From Palsa-360 sp963719875 (GTDB lineage: Bacteria; Acidobacteriota; Terriglobia; Acidiferrales; UBA7541), in contig CAVRDJ010000002.1 in NCBI GenBank assembly GCA_963719875.1, positions 992,001-1,056,000 on the forward strand: a DNA stretch of 64,000 bases, given 5' to 3'. Below are positions 17,572 through 27,073 of the stretch, in pieces (position 1 is the stretch's first letter; each line of letters opens with the position of its first letter). The position numbers and the translations under genes are program-made. A model generated the notes under the pieces. The model had not been told where the DNA came from, made no database searches, and saw nothing but the letters and a program-made list of their open reading frames with translations.

Positions 17572-17865
17572 ATGGTCATGGGCAAGCGACTCTATACGAT
17601 TGAACTTCCTCCGGTGATTGGAAGGCGGGTGGATCGAACCGCCAGGAAGCAGAGGCGGAAGCCGTCCGATCTGGCCGTCGAGGCAATCGAGCAATATTTT
17701 AATCGCAACGGCATCGCGGAGGAAATTCCGACCTCCGCTGAACTGCGCGCCATCAGGCGGGGAGAGGCCGCTCTCAAACGAGGCGATTCCATTACGCTCG
17801 ATGAACTCCGAAAACAAGAAGAAGTGGCGGGTCGTACTCGCCGGACCCGCGCAATAGTCTCTTAG
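17572..17865 (+). CDS. Probable RelB/RHH-type antitoxin
   Basis: A 97-residue protein starting MVMGKRLYTIELPPVIGRRV, then V-D-R-T-A-R-K-Q-R-R-K-P-S-D-L-A-V-E-A-I-E. This is the strand-helix-helix layout of ribbon-helix-helix DNA-binding antitoxins, with an acidic/basic C-terminal tail (TSAELRAIRRGEAALKRGD) of the kind that wraps the toxin. Its 3' end overlaps the toxin frame by 65 bases. The ATG at 17578 is an alternative start. The reading frame is intact, while the partner toxin frame has an amber codon. Assignment rests on context and fold pattern. Confidence 0.65.
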   Translation: MVMGKRLYTIELPPVIGRRVDRTARKQRRKPSDLAVEAIEQYFNRNGIAEEIPTSAELRAIRRGEAALKRGDSITLDELRKQEEVAGRTRRTRAIVS

Positions 17866-18073
17866 GCGCATGCCAAGCCGCGATCAGGCTCGCATTCGCG
17901 CCGCCATAGACGAGATGGAAACGAATCCCTTTTCAGGAGACATCAAGTACCTTCAGGGACAGGAGCGGCTTCGTCGCCGCGTTGGGAATTGGCGCATCTT
18001 CTTCCGCCTGGAGCGCGCCGAGGATACCTTGTACATTGTTGCAATCGAGCGCCGCGCTTCGACTACGTACTAA
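17801..18073 (+). pseudogene. RelE/ParE-family toxin interrupted by an in-frame amber codon
   Basis: One uninterrupted frame apart from a single TAG (17855-17857) reads MNSENKKKWRVVLAGPAQ, stop, then SLRRMPSRDQARIRAAIDEM and on through NPFSGDIKYLQGQERLRRRV, G-N-W-R-I-F-F-R-L to the end. This is a colinear RelE toxin of about 91 codons. In relatives the stop position is usually Lys (A-Q-K-x-L-R-R), one base from TAG. A shorter product could start at ATG 17870 but would lack the first strand and helix. The gene overlaps the antitoxin by 65 bases. The likeliest reading is a nonsense-inactivated toxin, though amber suppression or internal start cannot be excluded. Confidence 0.75.
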
Positions 18074-18118
18074 TTCTGCCTGCCAAAGACATCCGTCGCG
18101 CCCTCCCGACTAGCGCAC

Positions 18119-18193
18119 GAGAACATCACCGAGCCGGAACGCGTGAAGTTTGTGAGGAAGGGCGGCGCGGTTATTCGCAATGATTTGAAGTAA
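18119..18193 (+). pseudogene. Remnant of a second amidohydrolase 3' end
   Basis: Reads ENITEPERVKFVRKGGAVIR then NDLK and stop. This matches the final residues of the intact gene at 16047-17486 (EDITETERVKFVMKGGAVFR then NDLTK). Only the last 24 codons remain, with no start. The TA pair lies between the two copies, so the arrangement looks like either a decayed tandem paralogue or a short target duplication around inserted DNA. Confidence 0.75.
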
Positions 18194-18321
18194 TTAAGTG
18201 TCCAGTGGATTGCGCAACAATTAAACCATCGCAATTCACAACACTGAATCCCGCTTAGACTCAACGTCTTGCCAAAAATTCAGATGGATCGAGCCGCTTC
18301 ACCGAATGAGGACGATGTTCC

Positions 18322-18396
18322 GTGGCTCCGGCGTCTCGCCGGCAATTCTTCGGCTCACCACATGTTGCAAAAACGCCGGCGGGACGCCGGCGCCAC
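18322..18396. repeat. Family F inverted repeat (GCCGGC-rich)
   Basis: Arms 18322-18343 (GTGGCTCCGGCGTCTCGCCGGC is its sense, given here only as GTGGC...GCCGGC) and 18375-18396 pair with two mismatches. A looser relative lies at 41280-41345. Confidence 0.75.
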
Positions 18397-18487
18397 GAAA
18401 GCCCGTATCCCCTAATGAAATAGATGCTTTGCATTTCAGATTCCGGATGCATCGCTAGAAGTTCCTGTCAGCACCTCATTAATAGAA

Positions 18488-18522
18488 ACGGGCGGGACAG
18501 CTTTGCTCACTGTCCCGCCCGT
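18488..18522. terminator. Hairpin downstream of the TonB receptor gene
   Basis: A perfect 13-bp stem ACGGGCGGGACAG (18488-18500) / CTGTCCCGCCCGT (18510-18522) with a nine-base loop. On the minus strand it is followed by TTTCTATT, a modest U tract, so it may terminate the receptor transcript. Confidence 0.55.
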
Positions 18523-18587
18523 CTCTTGGTTTCTAACCGTCATCCCCATACCAACCTGGGGGCGACCATTGGTTTTCTCAAGTCAGT

Positions 18588-18614
18588 GGCCGGTCCGACG
18601 ACGTCGGACCGGCC
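18588..18614. terminator. Perfect 12-bp hairpin 7 bp after the TonB receptor stop
   Basis: GGCCGGTCCGAC (18588-18599), loop GAC, GTCGGACCGGCC (18603-18614). It has no U tract on either strand, so it may act as a 3'-end stabiliser or pause element rather than a full terminator. Confidence 0.5.
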
Positions 18615-18621
18615 GAACCGA

Positions 18622-21600
18622 CTAGAAGGTTAGCTTCAGACCGACCTGCATGACCCGCTGGCTTCCCGAGCCGATGAGCGGATTGCCGGCAATGAAGTCC
18701 GGCGTAGCAAGGGCGCTGCCGAACGGCGGTCCGCTGAGCTCGTTGCCGGTATTGACGAAGCCGCCCGCACCGTAGGGGTTTGCGGCGGTCGGGTGATTGA
18801 ACACGTTGAAGACTTCCCAGCGCGCTTGGATCGCATACCGCTCCCTGAACCTGAAGTTCTTAAAGATGGACATGTCCAGGTTCTTGAAGCCCGAGTCGCG
18901 GAAGATGTTCCTGCCCATGTCTCCAAACTGACCAAGAGCGTTAGGAGTAAGGAATGTCTTCCCGTCCGGAGAGGCGTAACAGCCACCGACTGCCAGGGTA
19001 GTTGGGTCCGCAGCGTCAGCCGCGCACGCTGTAGCGTCTGCCGACGTAGCCGCACTGGACAATAGAACGCCGCCACCGGGGTTATATGCGTTGGCGAAGT
19101 TGCAGGTGACCCCGGCAGTAGTAGCCACTCCCCCCGCAACGCCGAATCCGGTGCAGAAGGGAAAACTGGACTTGCCCGATGACATGCTGGAAGGAGGGCC
19201 GGTGATATTCCAACGGTCCGTCTGATCTCCGGTACCGCTGAAATCGTTCCCTGGGGGTCCCGGCTTGAGGCCGTCTGCCGCATTCCAAACCATCGGGCTC
19301 TGGTAACTCACTATGGCGTTGATCTCCCAACCTTCGAACAACTGGCCAAAGCCCTTCGGCCCGGGAATGTCGTAGGTAGCCGTGATCGAGGCGCGGTGGC
19401 GGGCGTCGAGGTCGCCGGCCGCGTAATTGCCGGCCAGATTGTTGCTATCCTGCGGCAATCCTCCAAAGCGATTCAGGGAGCCATTGTCGAGTGCGTGACC
19501 GTAAGTATACCCGGCAGTAAACGTAAGGCCGTGGGACATCCGCTTGGTCAAGGTCACCTGAAGGCTGTTGTAGTTGGAATGGCCTTTGTTGGACACATCG
19601 TTGATGACCCCTATATAGGGAAACTTGGAAAAGAACGGCCGGGATTCCAGGATGGACTGCGCACTGGCGCTGCCTGCCGGCAAGGCGCCGCCCGCACAGG
19701 CGCCAGCCAACTGCGCCGCGGTTAGGGTATTCAGACAATACGCTGCGCCCAAGGGAGCCTCATTCTCGTTGGTAAAGCTTAGGAGCCGGTAGCCCCGATT
19801 GCCGACGTAGGCCACTTCGAGAGAGAGGTTGGAACCGAATTGGTGCTGAATGCTCAAGTTGTAATTCAGAACAAATGGCGACCTGAGATTCGGGTCAACG
19901 GCCATGAGATCGCACGGCCCTGGAGCTCCGTTGAGGCCATCTCCGCATTTCACGGAAACGGATGGGAAGACTGTTTTCTGGCCGGCCGGGCAAGAAGCGA
20001 GAGCCGGGTCCCAACAAAGTACGCCGGGATTCGCGAAATTTACGACGCCGACGTTGATCGACCCGCCAGCGCTTGCCGGACACGCACTTTCGCCAGGCAA
20101 AGCGCCGAGGCAGGTGATCGGTGCACCCGTTGGGATGCCGCCAGGGGTGGTGGATATGTCATCTTCGAGCCCGAAGGCCCCCATGAAATCCGCTCCATTG
20201 AAGGCGGAGTGAATAATGCTGGCGCCACCCCGAACCACCGTCGTCCCCCTGCCATTCACGTCATACGCAAAACCTATCCGTGGAGCAAAGTCGCGGTGGT
20301 CGCCCTTCCAGACACTATCGATTCCGTGCCCTTGCTGGACCATTCCTAGGTTCGGGTCGAAGCTGCCCCAGAGGTTATGGGCTTCCTTCATTGGCGTGAA
20401 GTATTCGTAGCGCAACCCCAAATTGATAATCAGCTTCGGGGTGACGCGCCAGTCGTCCTGAATGAACCCAGATGTGTTCATCCAAGTCAGTTTGACGGCT
20501 GGATTGCCGGCAAGAATCGCTGCACTGCTCGGAGCTCCCTGGATAAAGCTCAGGAGCGTTGGGAAAGTGAACAATCCCCGGCCTTGGTTGTAGATCACAT
20601 TATCGGCTTCCATGTGCGCAAACTCGCCGCCGAACTTGAAGGTATGTTTGCCCTTCAAAATGGAGATGCTGTCCAGGATATCGTACGTGGGATTCGGGGT
20701 GAAGTACTGGGGGCGGTTAGTGGCCGTACCAAAGAGCCCCGCACAGCCACAGCCGAAGCCAGCGACCTGGATATTCGGCAATCCGCCCACCAACGGATCA
20801 GTAACGCCCGTATTGAGGAGACTTTCCGCGCTCGTGCCGTTTTGGATTTGATTCACGTCCTGGTTGACGAAATCGAAAGTCGTGCGGGTATAACCAAAAC
20901 GCAATTCATTAACCAGATTAGAGTTGGCCGTATAGACCCATGCTGGGGTCACCGTCCACGCGCGTATCGGCACGGTGTCGTTGAACGCAATGGCCGAGAA
21001 TGGGTGATCTTCCCCAAAGGCGGTGTAGTATCCGAGAAAGAACACGCCACTGATCGCGTTTTTGTCATTGGGGTGCCAGTCGAGTTTCCCCACCCCGTTG
21101 TCGGAGGTATTCGAAATTGGGAAATTGCTGATGGTTCCTATGCCGTTCGCATTAGCGACTGGAAGAAGCGGACTGTTGCACGCGAAACTTGAGGGCAGCG
21201 GTAGCGTCTGTCCAATGGCATTGGGACAAATGATCGACAAGCTCACTTTGCTCACGCCGGCACCCGCGGCATTAATTGCATCCACCGTGCTGTTCACCGG
21301 ATCGGCCGGGGTTTGCCCTTGGGTCTCAGGAGCCGAAATACCAGCCGTAGGGGCGATAGTAGATCGCAAACCCTCATAGCCGGCGAAGAAAAAGAGCTTG
21401 TCTTTCTTGATGGGCCCGCCCACCACGCCGCCAAACTGTTTCAACTGCGCCGGGACTTTAGCGCATGTAACCGGCAGACCGATCGCGCAGGTTCCATTAA
21501 CCTCCGCGACGTTATAATAGTTTCGGGCGTCCCAGGCGTCTGTGCGGCCGAACGCATAGGCCGAGCCGTGAAGCTGGTTGGTGCCTGACTTGATTCCCAC

Positions 21601-22374
21601 ATTTACGACGGCGCCGGCCTTCCAGCCGTATTCCGACTTGGGATTTTCCATGACGTTGAATTCCTGGATCGCGTCCACGGGCATGATCGTCGCGCCGTCC
21701 GTGAAGGGGCTGGGCATATTGACAACTGGGCGGGCATCAAATGGATTGGCGTTAAAAACGCCGTCAATCATCCAGACAGACTCGTCGGGACGCACGCCGT
21801 TGGTGCTTTGGGTCCACGGACCGCCGCCGACCATCAGGAGAACTCCGGGACGCAAGCCAAGCAAGTTCTGGTAGTCGCGGCCATTCAAGGGCAGGTCGAC
21901 AATGTCCGCGTTCTCCAGCGTGCCGCCCATCGTGGCGTTCGTGGTCTCAACCAGCGGGACGGATTCGGTGACCGTGACGGTCTGGTTTTGTTCTCCAGGC
22001 TGAACGGTCAGGTCAATTCGAACTTCATGCCCGACCTCGACCCCGACGCCTGGACGCTCTATTCTCTTGAATCCTTTAGCATCTACGCGGACAGTGTAGT
22101 TGCCTGCGGTCAGGTTGGGAGCGTTATATGCGCCCGCATCATCCGTGGTGAGGGTTCGAGTGACGCCCCTCTCCGTGTCAATGACACTCACCGTCGCGCC
22201 CGATACGACGCCGCCGCTTTGGTCGGAGACAGTTCCAAGAATACGGCCGAAACTGCCTTGCGAAAACGCAGGCAGACAAAGCAAAAGGATAGCAAATATG
22301 CCACCCAGCAATTGCGCGAAGTTCTTAATCCGCGCACCCCAACCGCTCTTACTTATCGCTCTTACTGAATTCAT
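18622..22374 (-). CDS. Oar-like TonB-dependent receptor with carboxypeptidase-regulatory domain
   Basis: A 1250-residue outer-membrane protein. After a signal peptide (about residues 15-40, ending PAFSQ) comes an N-terminal CarboxypepD_reg domain (GRILGTVSDQSGGVVSGATV to GNYTVRVDAKGF), a plug region (VDLPLNGRDYQNLLGLRPGV, W-M-I-D-G-V-F-N-A-N) and a long beta-barrel ending in LKLTF with terminal Phe. This architecture is greatly expanded in Acidobacteriota and is generally tied to import of glycans or other large nutrients. The start at 22374 has GGGAGG upstream; a longer frame to 22524 adds a non-signal N-terminus. No SusD-like or hydrolase partner lies beside it, so the substrate is unknown. 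Confidence 0.92.
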   Translation of the reverse strand: MNSVRAISKSGWGARIKNFAQLLGGIFAILLLCLPAFSQGSFGRILGTVSDQSGGVVSGATVSVIDTERGVTRTLTTDDAGAYNAPNLTAGNYTVRVDAKGFKRIERPGVGVEVGHEVRIDLTVQPGEQNQTVTVTESVPLVETTNATMGGTLENADIVDLPLNGRDYQNLLGLRPGVLLMVGGGPWTQSTNGVRPDESVWMIDGVFNANPFDARPVVNMPSPFTDGATIMPVDAIQEFNVMENPKSEYGWKAGAVVNVGIKSGTNQLHGSAYAFGRTDAWDARNYYNVAEVNGTCAIGLPVTCAKVPAQLKQFGGVVGGPIKKDKLFFFAGYEGLRSTIAPTAGISAPETQGQTPADPVNSTVDAINAAGAGVSKVSLSIICPNAIGQTLPLPSSFACNSPLLPVANANGIGTISNFPISNTSDNGVGKLDWHPNDKNAISGVFFLGYYTAFGEDHPFSAIAFNDTVPIRAWTVTPAWVYTANSNLVNELRFGYTRTTFDFVNQDVNQIQNGTSAESLLNTGVTDPLVGGLPNIQVAGFGCGCAGLFGTATNRPQYFTPNPTYDILDSISILKGKHTFKFGGEFAHMEADNVIYNQGRGLFTFPTLLSFIQGAPSSAAILAGNPAVKLTWMNTSGFIQDDWRVTPKLIINLGLRYEYFTPMKEAHNLWGSFDPNLGMVQQGHGIDSVWKGDHRDFAPRIGFAYDVNGRGTTVVRGGASIIHSAFNGADFMGAFGLEDDISTTPGGIPTGAPITCLGALPGESACPASAGGSINVGVVNFANPGVLCWDPALASCPAGQKTVFPSVSVKCGDGLNGAPGPCDLMAVDPNLRSPFVLNYNLSIQHQFGSNLSLEVAYVGNRGYRLLSFTNENEAPLGAAYCLNTLTAAQLAGACAGGALPAGSASAQSILESRPFFSKFPYIGVINDVSNKGHSNYNSLQVTLTKRMSHGLTFTAGYTYGHALDNGSLNRFGGLPQDSNNLAGNYAAGDLDARHRASITATYDIPGPKGFGQLFEGWEINAIVSYQSPMVWNAADGLKPGPPGNDFSGTGDQTDRWNITGPPSSMSSGKSSFPFCTGFGVAGGVATTAGVTCNFANAYNPGGGVLLSSAATSADATACAADAADPTTLAVGGCYASPDGKTFLTPNALGQFGDMGRNIFRDSGFKNLDMSIFKNFRFRERYAIQARWEVFNVFNHPTAANPYGAGGFVNTGNELSGPPFGSALATPDFIAGNPLIGSGSQRVMQVGLKLTF

Positions 22375-23026
22375 TTCTGAACCTCCCGTCCAAGATTGTC
22401 CAATGATTCGCTTCTGAATCTGGCCCCGTACCCCACCCATAACCAAATCCCAAATGCCCAATCCTCGGAAAACCAAAAATGAAACTTTGGCGTTTCCGGC
22501 TTGCGGCTCCATGAATTCCGACACCGCACGATTCTCTATATGGCTTCGGCTGCGCCTCTGCCTAGTACATGTTCAGGATAAAAGTGGATCGCTCTGGCTG
22601 ATCACGCACCGCACGATCCCCAATTGATCGTGAAATGCGCTGCGCCTATTACTTGCTGACCAGCACCCCTGGGAACAATTACAATCCCCGACTCATCCCC
22701 GTGCTACCGTCAATCAATAAAGTAATGCACCCAGCGGGAGGAGCCCCACCACTCTTATATTAATGCCCAGGATTCTCATTCCATACTGGCGCTGAGTCAA
22801 GTCTTATTTTTGTAAAATCCCCCCCTCGCTATATTGCAACCAAAGCACTTTCCCGCAGGGTACCGGAATGGCCCGGCGGTTGAAGCTCACGCCAGAGCGG
22901 CGCCCGCGGCGTACAGCACACGAATGGAGCGGGCAAATTGTGGCAGCGGAAAATGCCCGCCCTGGGTTCGGCTGCATTCGGAACGTGCGGGAAAGGGGAA
23001 AATCCAGCACGCGGAAAGGGTTCCAT
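22375..23026. other. Long intergenic region upstream of the TonB receptor
   Basis: About 650 bases without a convincing gene. Short frames on both strands lack ribosome sites and family motifs. It probably carries the receptor promoter and 5' leader; no RNA element was recognised. Confidence 0.5.
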
Positions 23027-23704
23027 TCACTCGGTGGCGCCCAAGGGAAGGAAATATTGCGTGCCCTTGACGGGATCCTGGAGGCGGCGAAGGAGTTGCC
23101 GGAGGTCGGCGTTGCGCTCGACGAAATCGATCTCCGAAGTATTGATGACCAGCAGGTCCGACGAGGAGTAGCGGAAAAAGAAATGCTCGTAGGCGCGAAC
23201 GACTTCCTCGAGGTAGGCGCGCGAGATCTGTTTTTCCGCGGGAGATTTTTTCTTGGCGATGCGGTCGCGCAGGACTTCGGGAGTGGCCTGCAGATAGATC
23301 ACCAGATCGGGGGGTTTCAGGGCCGCCGCGAACATTTCAAAATAACGCTCGTAGAGCTTTAACTCTTCGTTGTCGAGATTGATGTAGGCGAAGATCTTGT
23401 CTTTTTCAAATAAAAAATCGGAGACGAGTGGCGCGGCGTCGCTCTGTTGCGCCTCGGCAAGACGCTGCTGCCGCTCGATCAGGAAATATAACTGCGCGCG
23501 GAAGGCAGAGCCGGGTTTTTCTTTGTAGAAGTCGGCGAGGAAGGGATTGTCCTCTGGATCGACCACGCGCCGCGCATGCAGGCGATCGGCCAGGATTCGC
23601 GCCAGCGTGGATTTGCCCACGCGGATTGGCCCTTCCACCGCGATGGAGCGCGGCGGCTCGAATGCGGGGGCCGTCTGCGGCGCGGCGGATGAGGATGGCG
23701 GCAT
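23027..23704 (-). CDS. Deoxynucleoside kinase (dCK/dGK-like)
   Basis: A 225-residue kinase. The P-loop is GPIRVGKST (residues 25-33) after strand SIAVE. The lid and substrate parts fit the deoxynucleoside kinase family: V-D-P-E-D-N-P-F-L, LYFLIERQQRLAEAQ, V-S-D-F-L-F-E-K-D-K-I-F-A, and L-Q-A-T-P-E-V-L-R-D-R-I-A-K-K. These enzymes phosphorylate deoxynucleosides for dNTP salvage in the cytoplasm. A TATAAT box lies eight bases before the ATG, so the leader may be very short. Substrate preference cannot be read from the sequence. Confidence 0.88.
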   Translation of the reverse strand: MPPSSSAAPQTAPAFEPPRSIAVEGPIRVGKSTLARILADRLHARRVVDPEDNPFLADFYKEKPGSAFRAQLYFLIERQQRLAEAQQSDAAPLVSDFLFEKDKIFAYINLDNEELKLYERYFEMFAAALKPPDLVIYLQATPEVLRDRIAKKKSPAEKQISRAYLEEVVRAYEHFFFRYSSSDLLVINTSEIDFVERNADLRQLLRRLQDPVKGTQYFLPLGATE

Positions 23705-23761
23705 GGCCGGGGATTATAGCTGAAAGGCCGGCGATTGCACGCTCCCGGAATCACGAGTTGG

Positions 23762-25585
23762 TCAGGCGAGTTTTGCGGGGTTGGTGTGAGTGGGCGCGGC
23801 AACGCTGCGGGGAGAGAATGGGAACGCGGAAGGGGCGGCCGGAAGCTCAATGCGGAACGTGGCGCCGCCTTCGGGCCGGTTATAGCAGGAGATTTGTCCG
23901 CCCTGATCCTGGATCAACCCGTAGCAAATGCTCAGGCCCAGGCCAGTTCCCTTTCCAACCGGCTTGGTCGTATAGAAAGGGTCAAACACGAGGTGGGGAG
24001 CGCGCATGCCCGGCCCAGTGTCGGAGAAAAGAATGACGACATTGCCCTTTTCAAACAGCGTCCGCACGGTAAGGGTGCCGCCGCCGGCTTCCTGCATGGC
24101 ATACACGGCGTTGTTGATGATGTTGGAGAAAACCTGGAGCAATTGATTCATGTCCGCGCGAACTTCCGGAATGCCGGCGCCGGTTTGCACTTCGATGCGG
24201 ATGTTCTTGCCGCGAAGATCAAAGCGGCGAAACTGCGCGGAGGTGTTGACGATGGCGTTGATATCGAGCGGCGAGCGCTGTTCGCTGGGCACCTGCCGGG
24301 CGAAGCTGAGCAAATTGTTGACCAGCGTCCTGGTGCGCCGCGCTTGTTCGCGAATTTTTCCGGCGATGCTTCTCGGTTTTTCTCCGAGAGAAGAATCATC
24401 CGCGAGCAACTCGGAATATCCCAGGATGGCCGTGAGGGGGTTGTTGATTTCGTGCGCCGCGCCCCCGACGATCTGTCCGATCGAGGCCAGTTTCTCCGAT
24501 TGCACAAATTGCGTTTGCAGCCGCTTGAGATTGTCCAGCGAGTCTTGCGAGGCGCGCAGTAACCGCAAGCGCTCGCGATCCACCAGCTCATGGCGCAGGA
24601 AGGCCAGTGATCCCAACGGGAGAACGGCGGCGAGCGTGACCAAAAGACGGAACTGGTGCACCGCTACGGGCGCCTGGCTGACCGCCACGGACCAAAAGCC
24701 AATCAACGGAAGCGAAAGCAGCGCCACACGCGCCAGGCGCGATGCCCAGATTGATTCGTTCGCCGATTTGTCGCCGACCAGGAGTTCGGCCGCTGGTTGC
24801 GGGTTGAAATTCACATCCTCTTCACGAGTTTGATAAGCGCTGATTCCCGCTGTGCCCAGCAGGAGAAAAGAAATCAGCAGCGGCAGATTGTACAAGCTGC
24901 CCCTGGAATAGACGCTTCGGTCGACTACCAGATTGACCGCCAGGATTCCGCACATGTAGATCGCTCCGGCCGTTGCAATGTGCGCATAGATACGGCGCCA
25001 GTAGCCGGTGGCCTTCGTGGCCAGAATGGCGGCCCCACCGGCGAATACCAGGTTTTCCAGCGCGGAGATGACAGCGTAAGCCTGTACGTAACGCTTCCCG
25101 TCTGCCACAACGTATTGCCAGGGAATTACAATGAACACATAGAGGAACAACCACCAGCAAAGCATCAATCCGAAATCCACGTAACCGTACAGCATCTTTC
25201 GGTCGTCCGGGCGTTTGTGCGGTTGCATGGTGAGCGCCGCAATCATCGGAACCGTGTGCAAGAAGAATAAAATGTCTCCATCAAACAGGCTCGGGACATG
25301 CCGGTGTTCGTATACTTCGATATAGGTCCAGATCGATTGACCCGCCATCCATAGCGTGCAGCCCAGAGCGAGCAACATCCAAAAGGCCTTTTTCTGCCAG
25401 TCGGAGCTGACGCCATTGATCAGCAGCCCTCCATTGACGAGGAGAGGCATCAGGCAAAGCAGGATGTTTGCCGCTGAGGTTCGGGCATCGCCGGCAGGAA
25501 CCCACTCGCAAATGGTGATGTATCCTCCCAGCAGGATGAGCCAGGCGGCAGCGACGTACCAGATACCTCGGGAGGCGGGTTTCAT
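23762..25585 (-). CDS. Membrane sensor histidine kinase
   Basis: A 607-residue protein. The first 250 residues contain about eight membrane helices, and one more pair lies near 285-330. A HisKA domain follows, with phospho-acceptor His378 in GQIVGGAAHEINNPLTAILG. The HATPase domain has an N box (VFSNIINNAVYAM), G1 (FSDTGPGM), F box (FDPFYTTKPVGKG) and G2 (TGLGLSICYGL). It autophosphorylates and passes phosphate to a response regulator, but none is encoded beside it, so it is an orphan kinase. The multi-helix input domain is not one I can name. The start ATG 25585 begins the first helix directly. Confidence 0.9.
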   Translation of the reverse strand: MKPASRGIWYVAAAWLILLGGYITICEWVPAGDARTSAANILLCLMPLLVNGGLLINGVSSDWQKKAFWMLLALGCTLWMAGQSIWTYIEVYEHRHVPSLFDGDILFFLHTVPMIAALTMQPHKRPDDRKMLYGYVDFGLMLCWWLFLYVFIVIPWQYVVADGKRYVQAYAVISALENLVFAGGAAILATKATGYWRRIYAHIATAGAIYMCGILAVNLVVDRSVYSRGSLYNLPLLISFLLLGTAGISAYQTREEDVNFNPQPAAELLVGDKSANESIWASRLARVALLSLPLIGFWSVAVSQAPVAVHQFRLLVTLAAVLPLGSLAFLRHELVDRERLRLLRASQDSLDNLKRLQTQFVQSEKLASIGQIVGGAAHEINNPLTAILGYSELLADDSSLGEKPRSIAGKIREQARRTRTLVNNLLSFARQVPSEQRSPLDINAIVNTSAQFRRFDLRGKNIRIEVQTGAGIPEVRADMNQLLQVFSNIINNAVYAMQEAGGGTLTVRTLFEKGNVVILFSDTGPGMRAPHLVFDPFYTTKPVGKGTGLGLSICYGLIQDQGGQISCYNRPEGGATFRIELPAAPSAFPFSPRSVAAPTHTNPAKLA

Positions 25586-25813
25586 AGTCCGACTGAATCT
25601 TCATTCTATCGTAAGCGAGAAAGAGGTCTCGCTCGGCAAGGTACAGGTATGACGAAAACATAACAATAGATCGCGGCGGACCCTTCGCGGCGTCCCAACA
25701 CACCTGAAATCTTGCTGTTGCGGAGGAAATGGAACTGGGAAGCATCTCTCGCCGGCGAAGCGGGGGTCGCTCGCAAGAAATATCAGAAAAATCTAAAAAA
25801 TTGAAATTTCAAT

Positions 25814-27073
25814 TTAGTCGCGTTTGCCGCTTTTTGAGCTAGCCGCGGACGGAAGCGTTTTCTCAATCCAGCGGGACATCACCGCCGCAATCTCCATATT
25901 GTTCTTTTCCAGCATCATCATGTGCCCATTGCCGTGAATGCCGGCGTCCGCAAGCTTGATCCAGGTGACATGGACCCCCGCTTGTTCCAGGTACTTGACG
26001 GTGCAGTGGTCATACGCCGTGTGGTAAGACGCTTCCGACGTCACGACCAGGATCGGAACTTTTTGAAGATTGGGAAGTTGGCGCGCTGGGGATTTTTGCA
26101 TCCAACATCGGCTCACATTCGGGTCGTCCGGCTGCTCTTGACGCACGATCGCGAGATCCGATGAGTTTGCTGCCGGCGGAGAATATGTGAGTGGGCCGGC
26201 GGCCACTCCCCAAGGCCGTTGCTGATCGGCGGCGTCGCGGAACCATTCTGGCGCGGGGACGTTATCCACATTGTAAAACGGGGGCCCGCTGGGTTCTACC
26301 GCGATAATCGCCTTCACTCGGTCGGGTTGGGCGTCGACCACCGGCCAGCCGGTCGCTCCGGATTGAGAGTGGGTCAACAGAATCGCGGGGCCAATCTTGT
26401 CGAGCAGCGCGAGAATGCCGTCACTACTGAGTTCCTGCTGAAGGGAAAAACTCGCCATTCCCTGCACCTGCGATGCGAAGAACTGATCGAAGATCGGATC
26501 GCCGGGCGTGCCTTTGCCCGGCCACTGCGTGTGAAAATGCGCTTGAGGCCAACGGTTATAATTTTCAATCGCCGTGAAGCGTTGCTGCGCGAAATCGAGA
26601 CTCGGCGCTGTTGGCGGGCCGTAGAGGCTGTCCAGATAGGCGCTGCGGCCGCGTCCGGCCTGATCCACCACATAGACTGCGTAGCCTTCGCGCATGAAAA
26701 ATTGCGCCCAGCCTTCACGACCGTCGGGCGTTCCGGTGAAATTGGTTCCGGTCTGGCTTCCACCGTGAATGAAAATAACCGGATAAGGGTGTCTCTGATG
26801 AAGAGGAATTTGGAATTCCGCGTAGATCTGTCCACTCATTACTTTCACATCTTTGGCGGTCGAATATTTGCCGCCGGCGAATACATAGCCTTCTCGTGCA
26901 ATTTCCAATGGCGCCGTCTTGCCGGCCCAGGGTTGTGTCCCGCTCGCCGCCGGCGAGGAAACATCCGCAGACTCGTGGGACTGCTGCGACGCCCAGCCTT
27001 GCATCGCGAGTCCCAGCATCGCAACCGAAAGGAAAACAACGGCGCATTTTGGTTTGCCTGATTGATTTCTCAT
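25814..27073 (-). CDS. Exported alpha/beta-hydrolase
   Basis: A 419-residue protein with a signal peptide (KCAVVFLSVAMLGLAMQGWA). The fold is alpha/beta hydrolase: oxyanion segment YPVIFIHGGSQTGTNF (HGG at 103-105), GYAVYVVDQAGRGRSAY, nucleophile Ser238 in LLTHSQSGATGW, and a late His in A-G-I-H-G-N-G-H-M-M-M. The nucleophile elbow is S-x-S-G instead of G-x-S-x-G, which is seen in some esterase-like members. Substrate is unknown; a periplasmic esterase or lactonase is plausible. It is a single gene on the minus strand, separate from the histidine kinase. Confidence 0.8.
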   Translation of the reverse strand: MRNQSGKPKCAVVFLSVAMLGLAMQGWASQQSHESADVSSPAASGTQPWAGKTAPLEIAREGYVFAGGKYSTAKDVKVMSGQIYAEFQIPLHQRHPYPVIFIHGGSQTGTNFTGTPDGREGWAQFFMREGYAVYVVDQAGRGRSAYLDSLYGPPTAPSLDFAQQRFTAIENYNRWPQAHFHTQWPGKGTPGDPIFDQFFASQVQGMASFSLQQELSSDGILALLDKIGPAILLTHSQSGATGWPVVDAQPDRVKAIIAVEPSGPPFYNVDNVPAPEWFRDAADQQRPWGVAAGPLTYSPPAANSSDLAIVRQEQPDDPNVSRCWMQKSPARQLPNLQKVPILVVTSEASYHTAYDHCTVKYLEQAGVHVTWIKLADAGIHGNGHMMMLEKNNMEIAAVMSRWIEKTLPSAASSKSGKRD

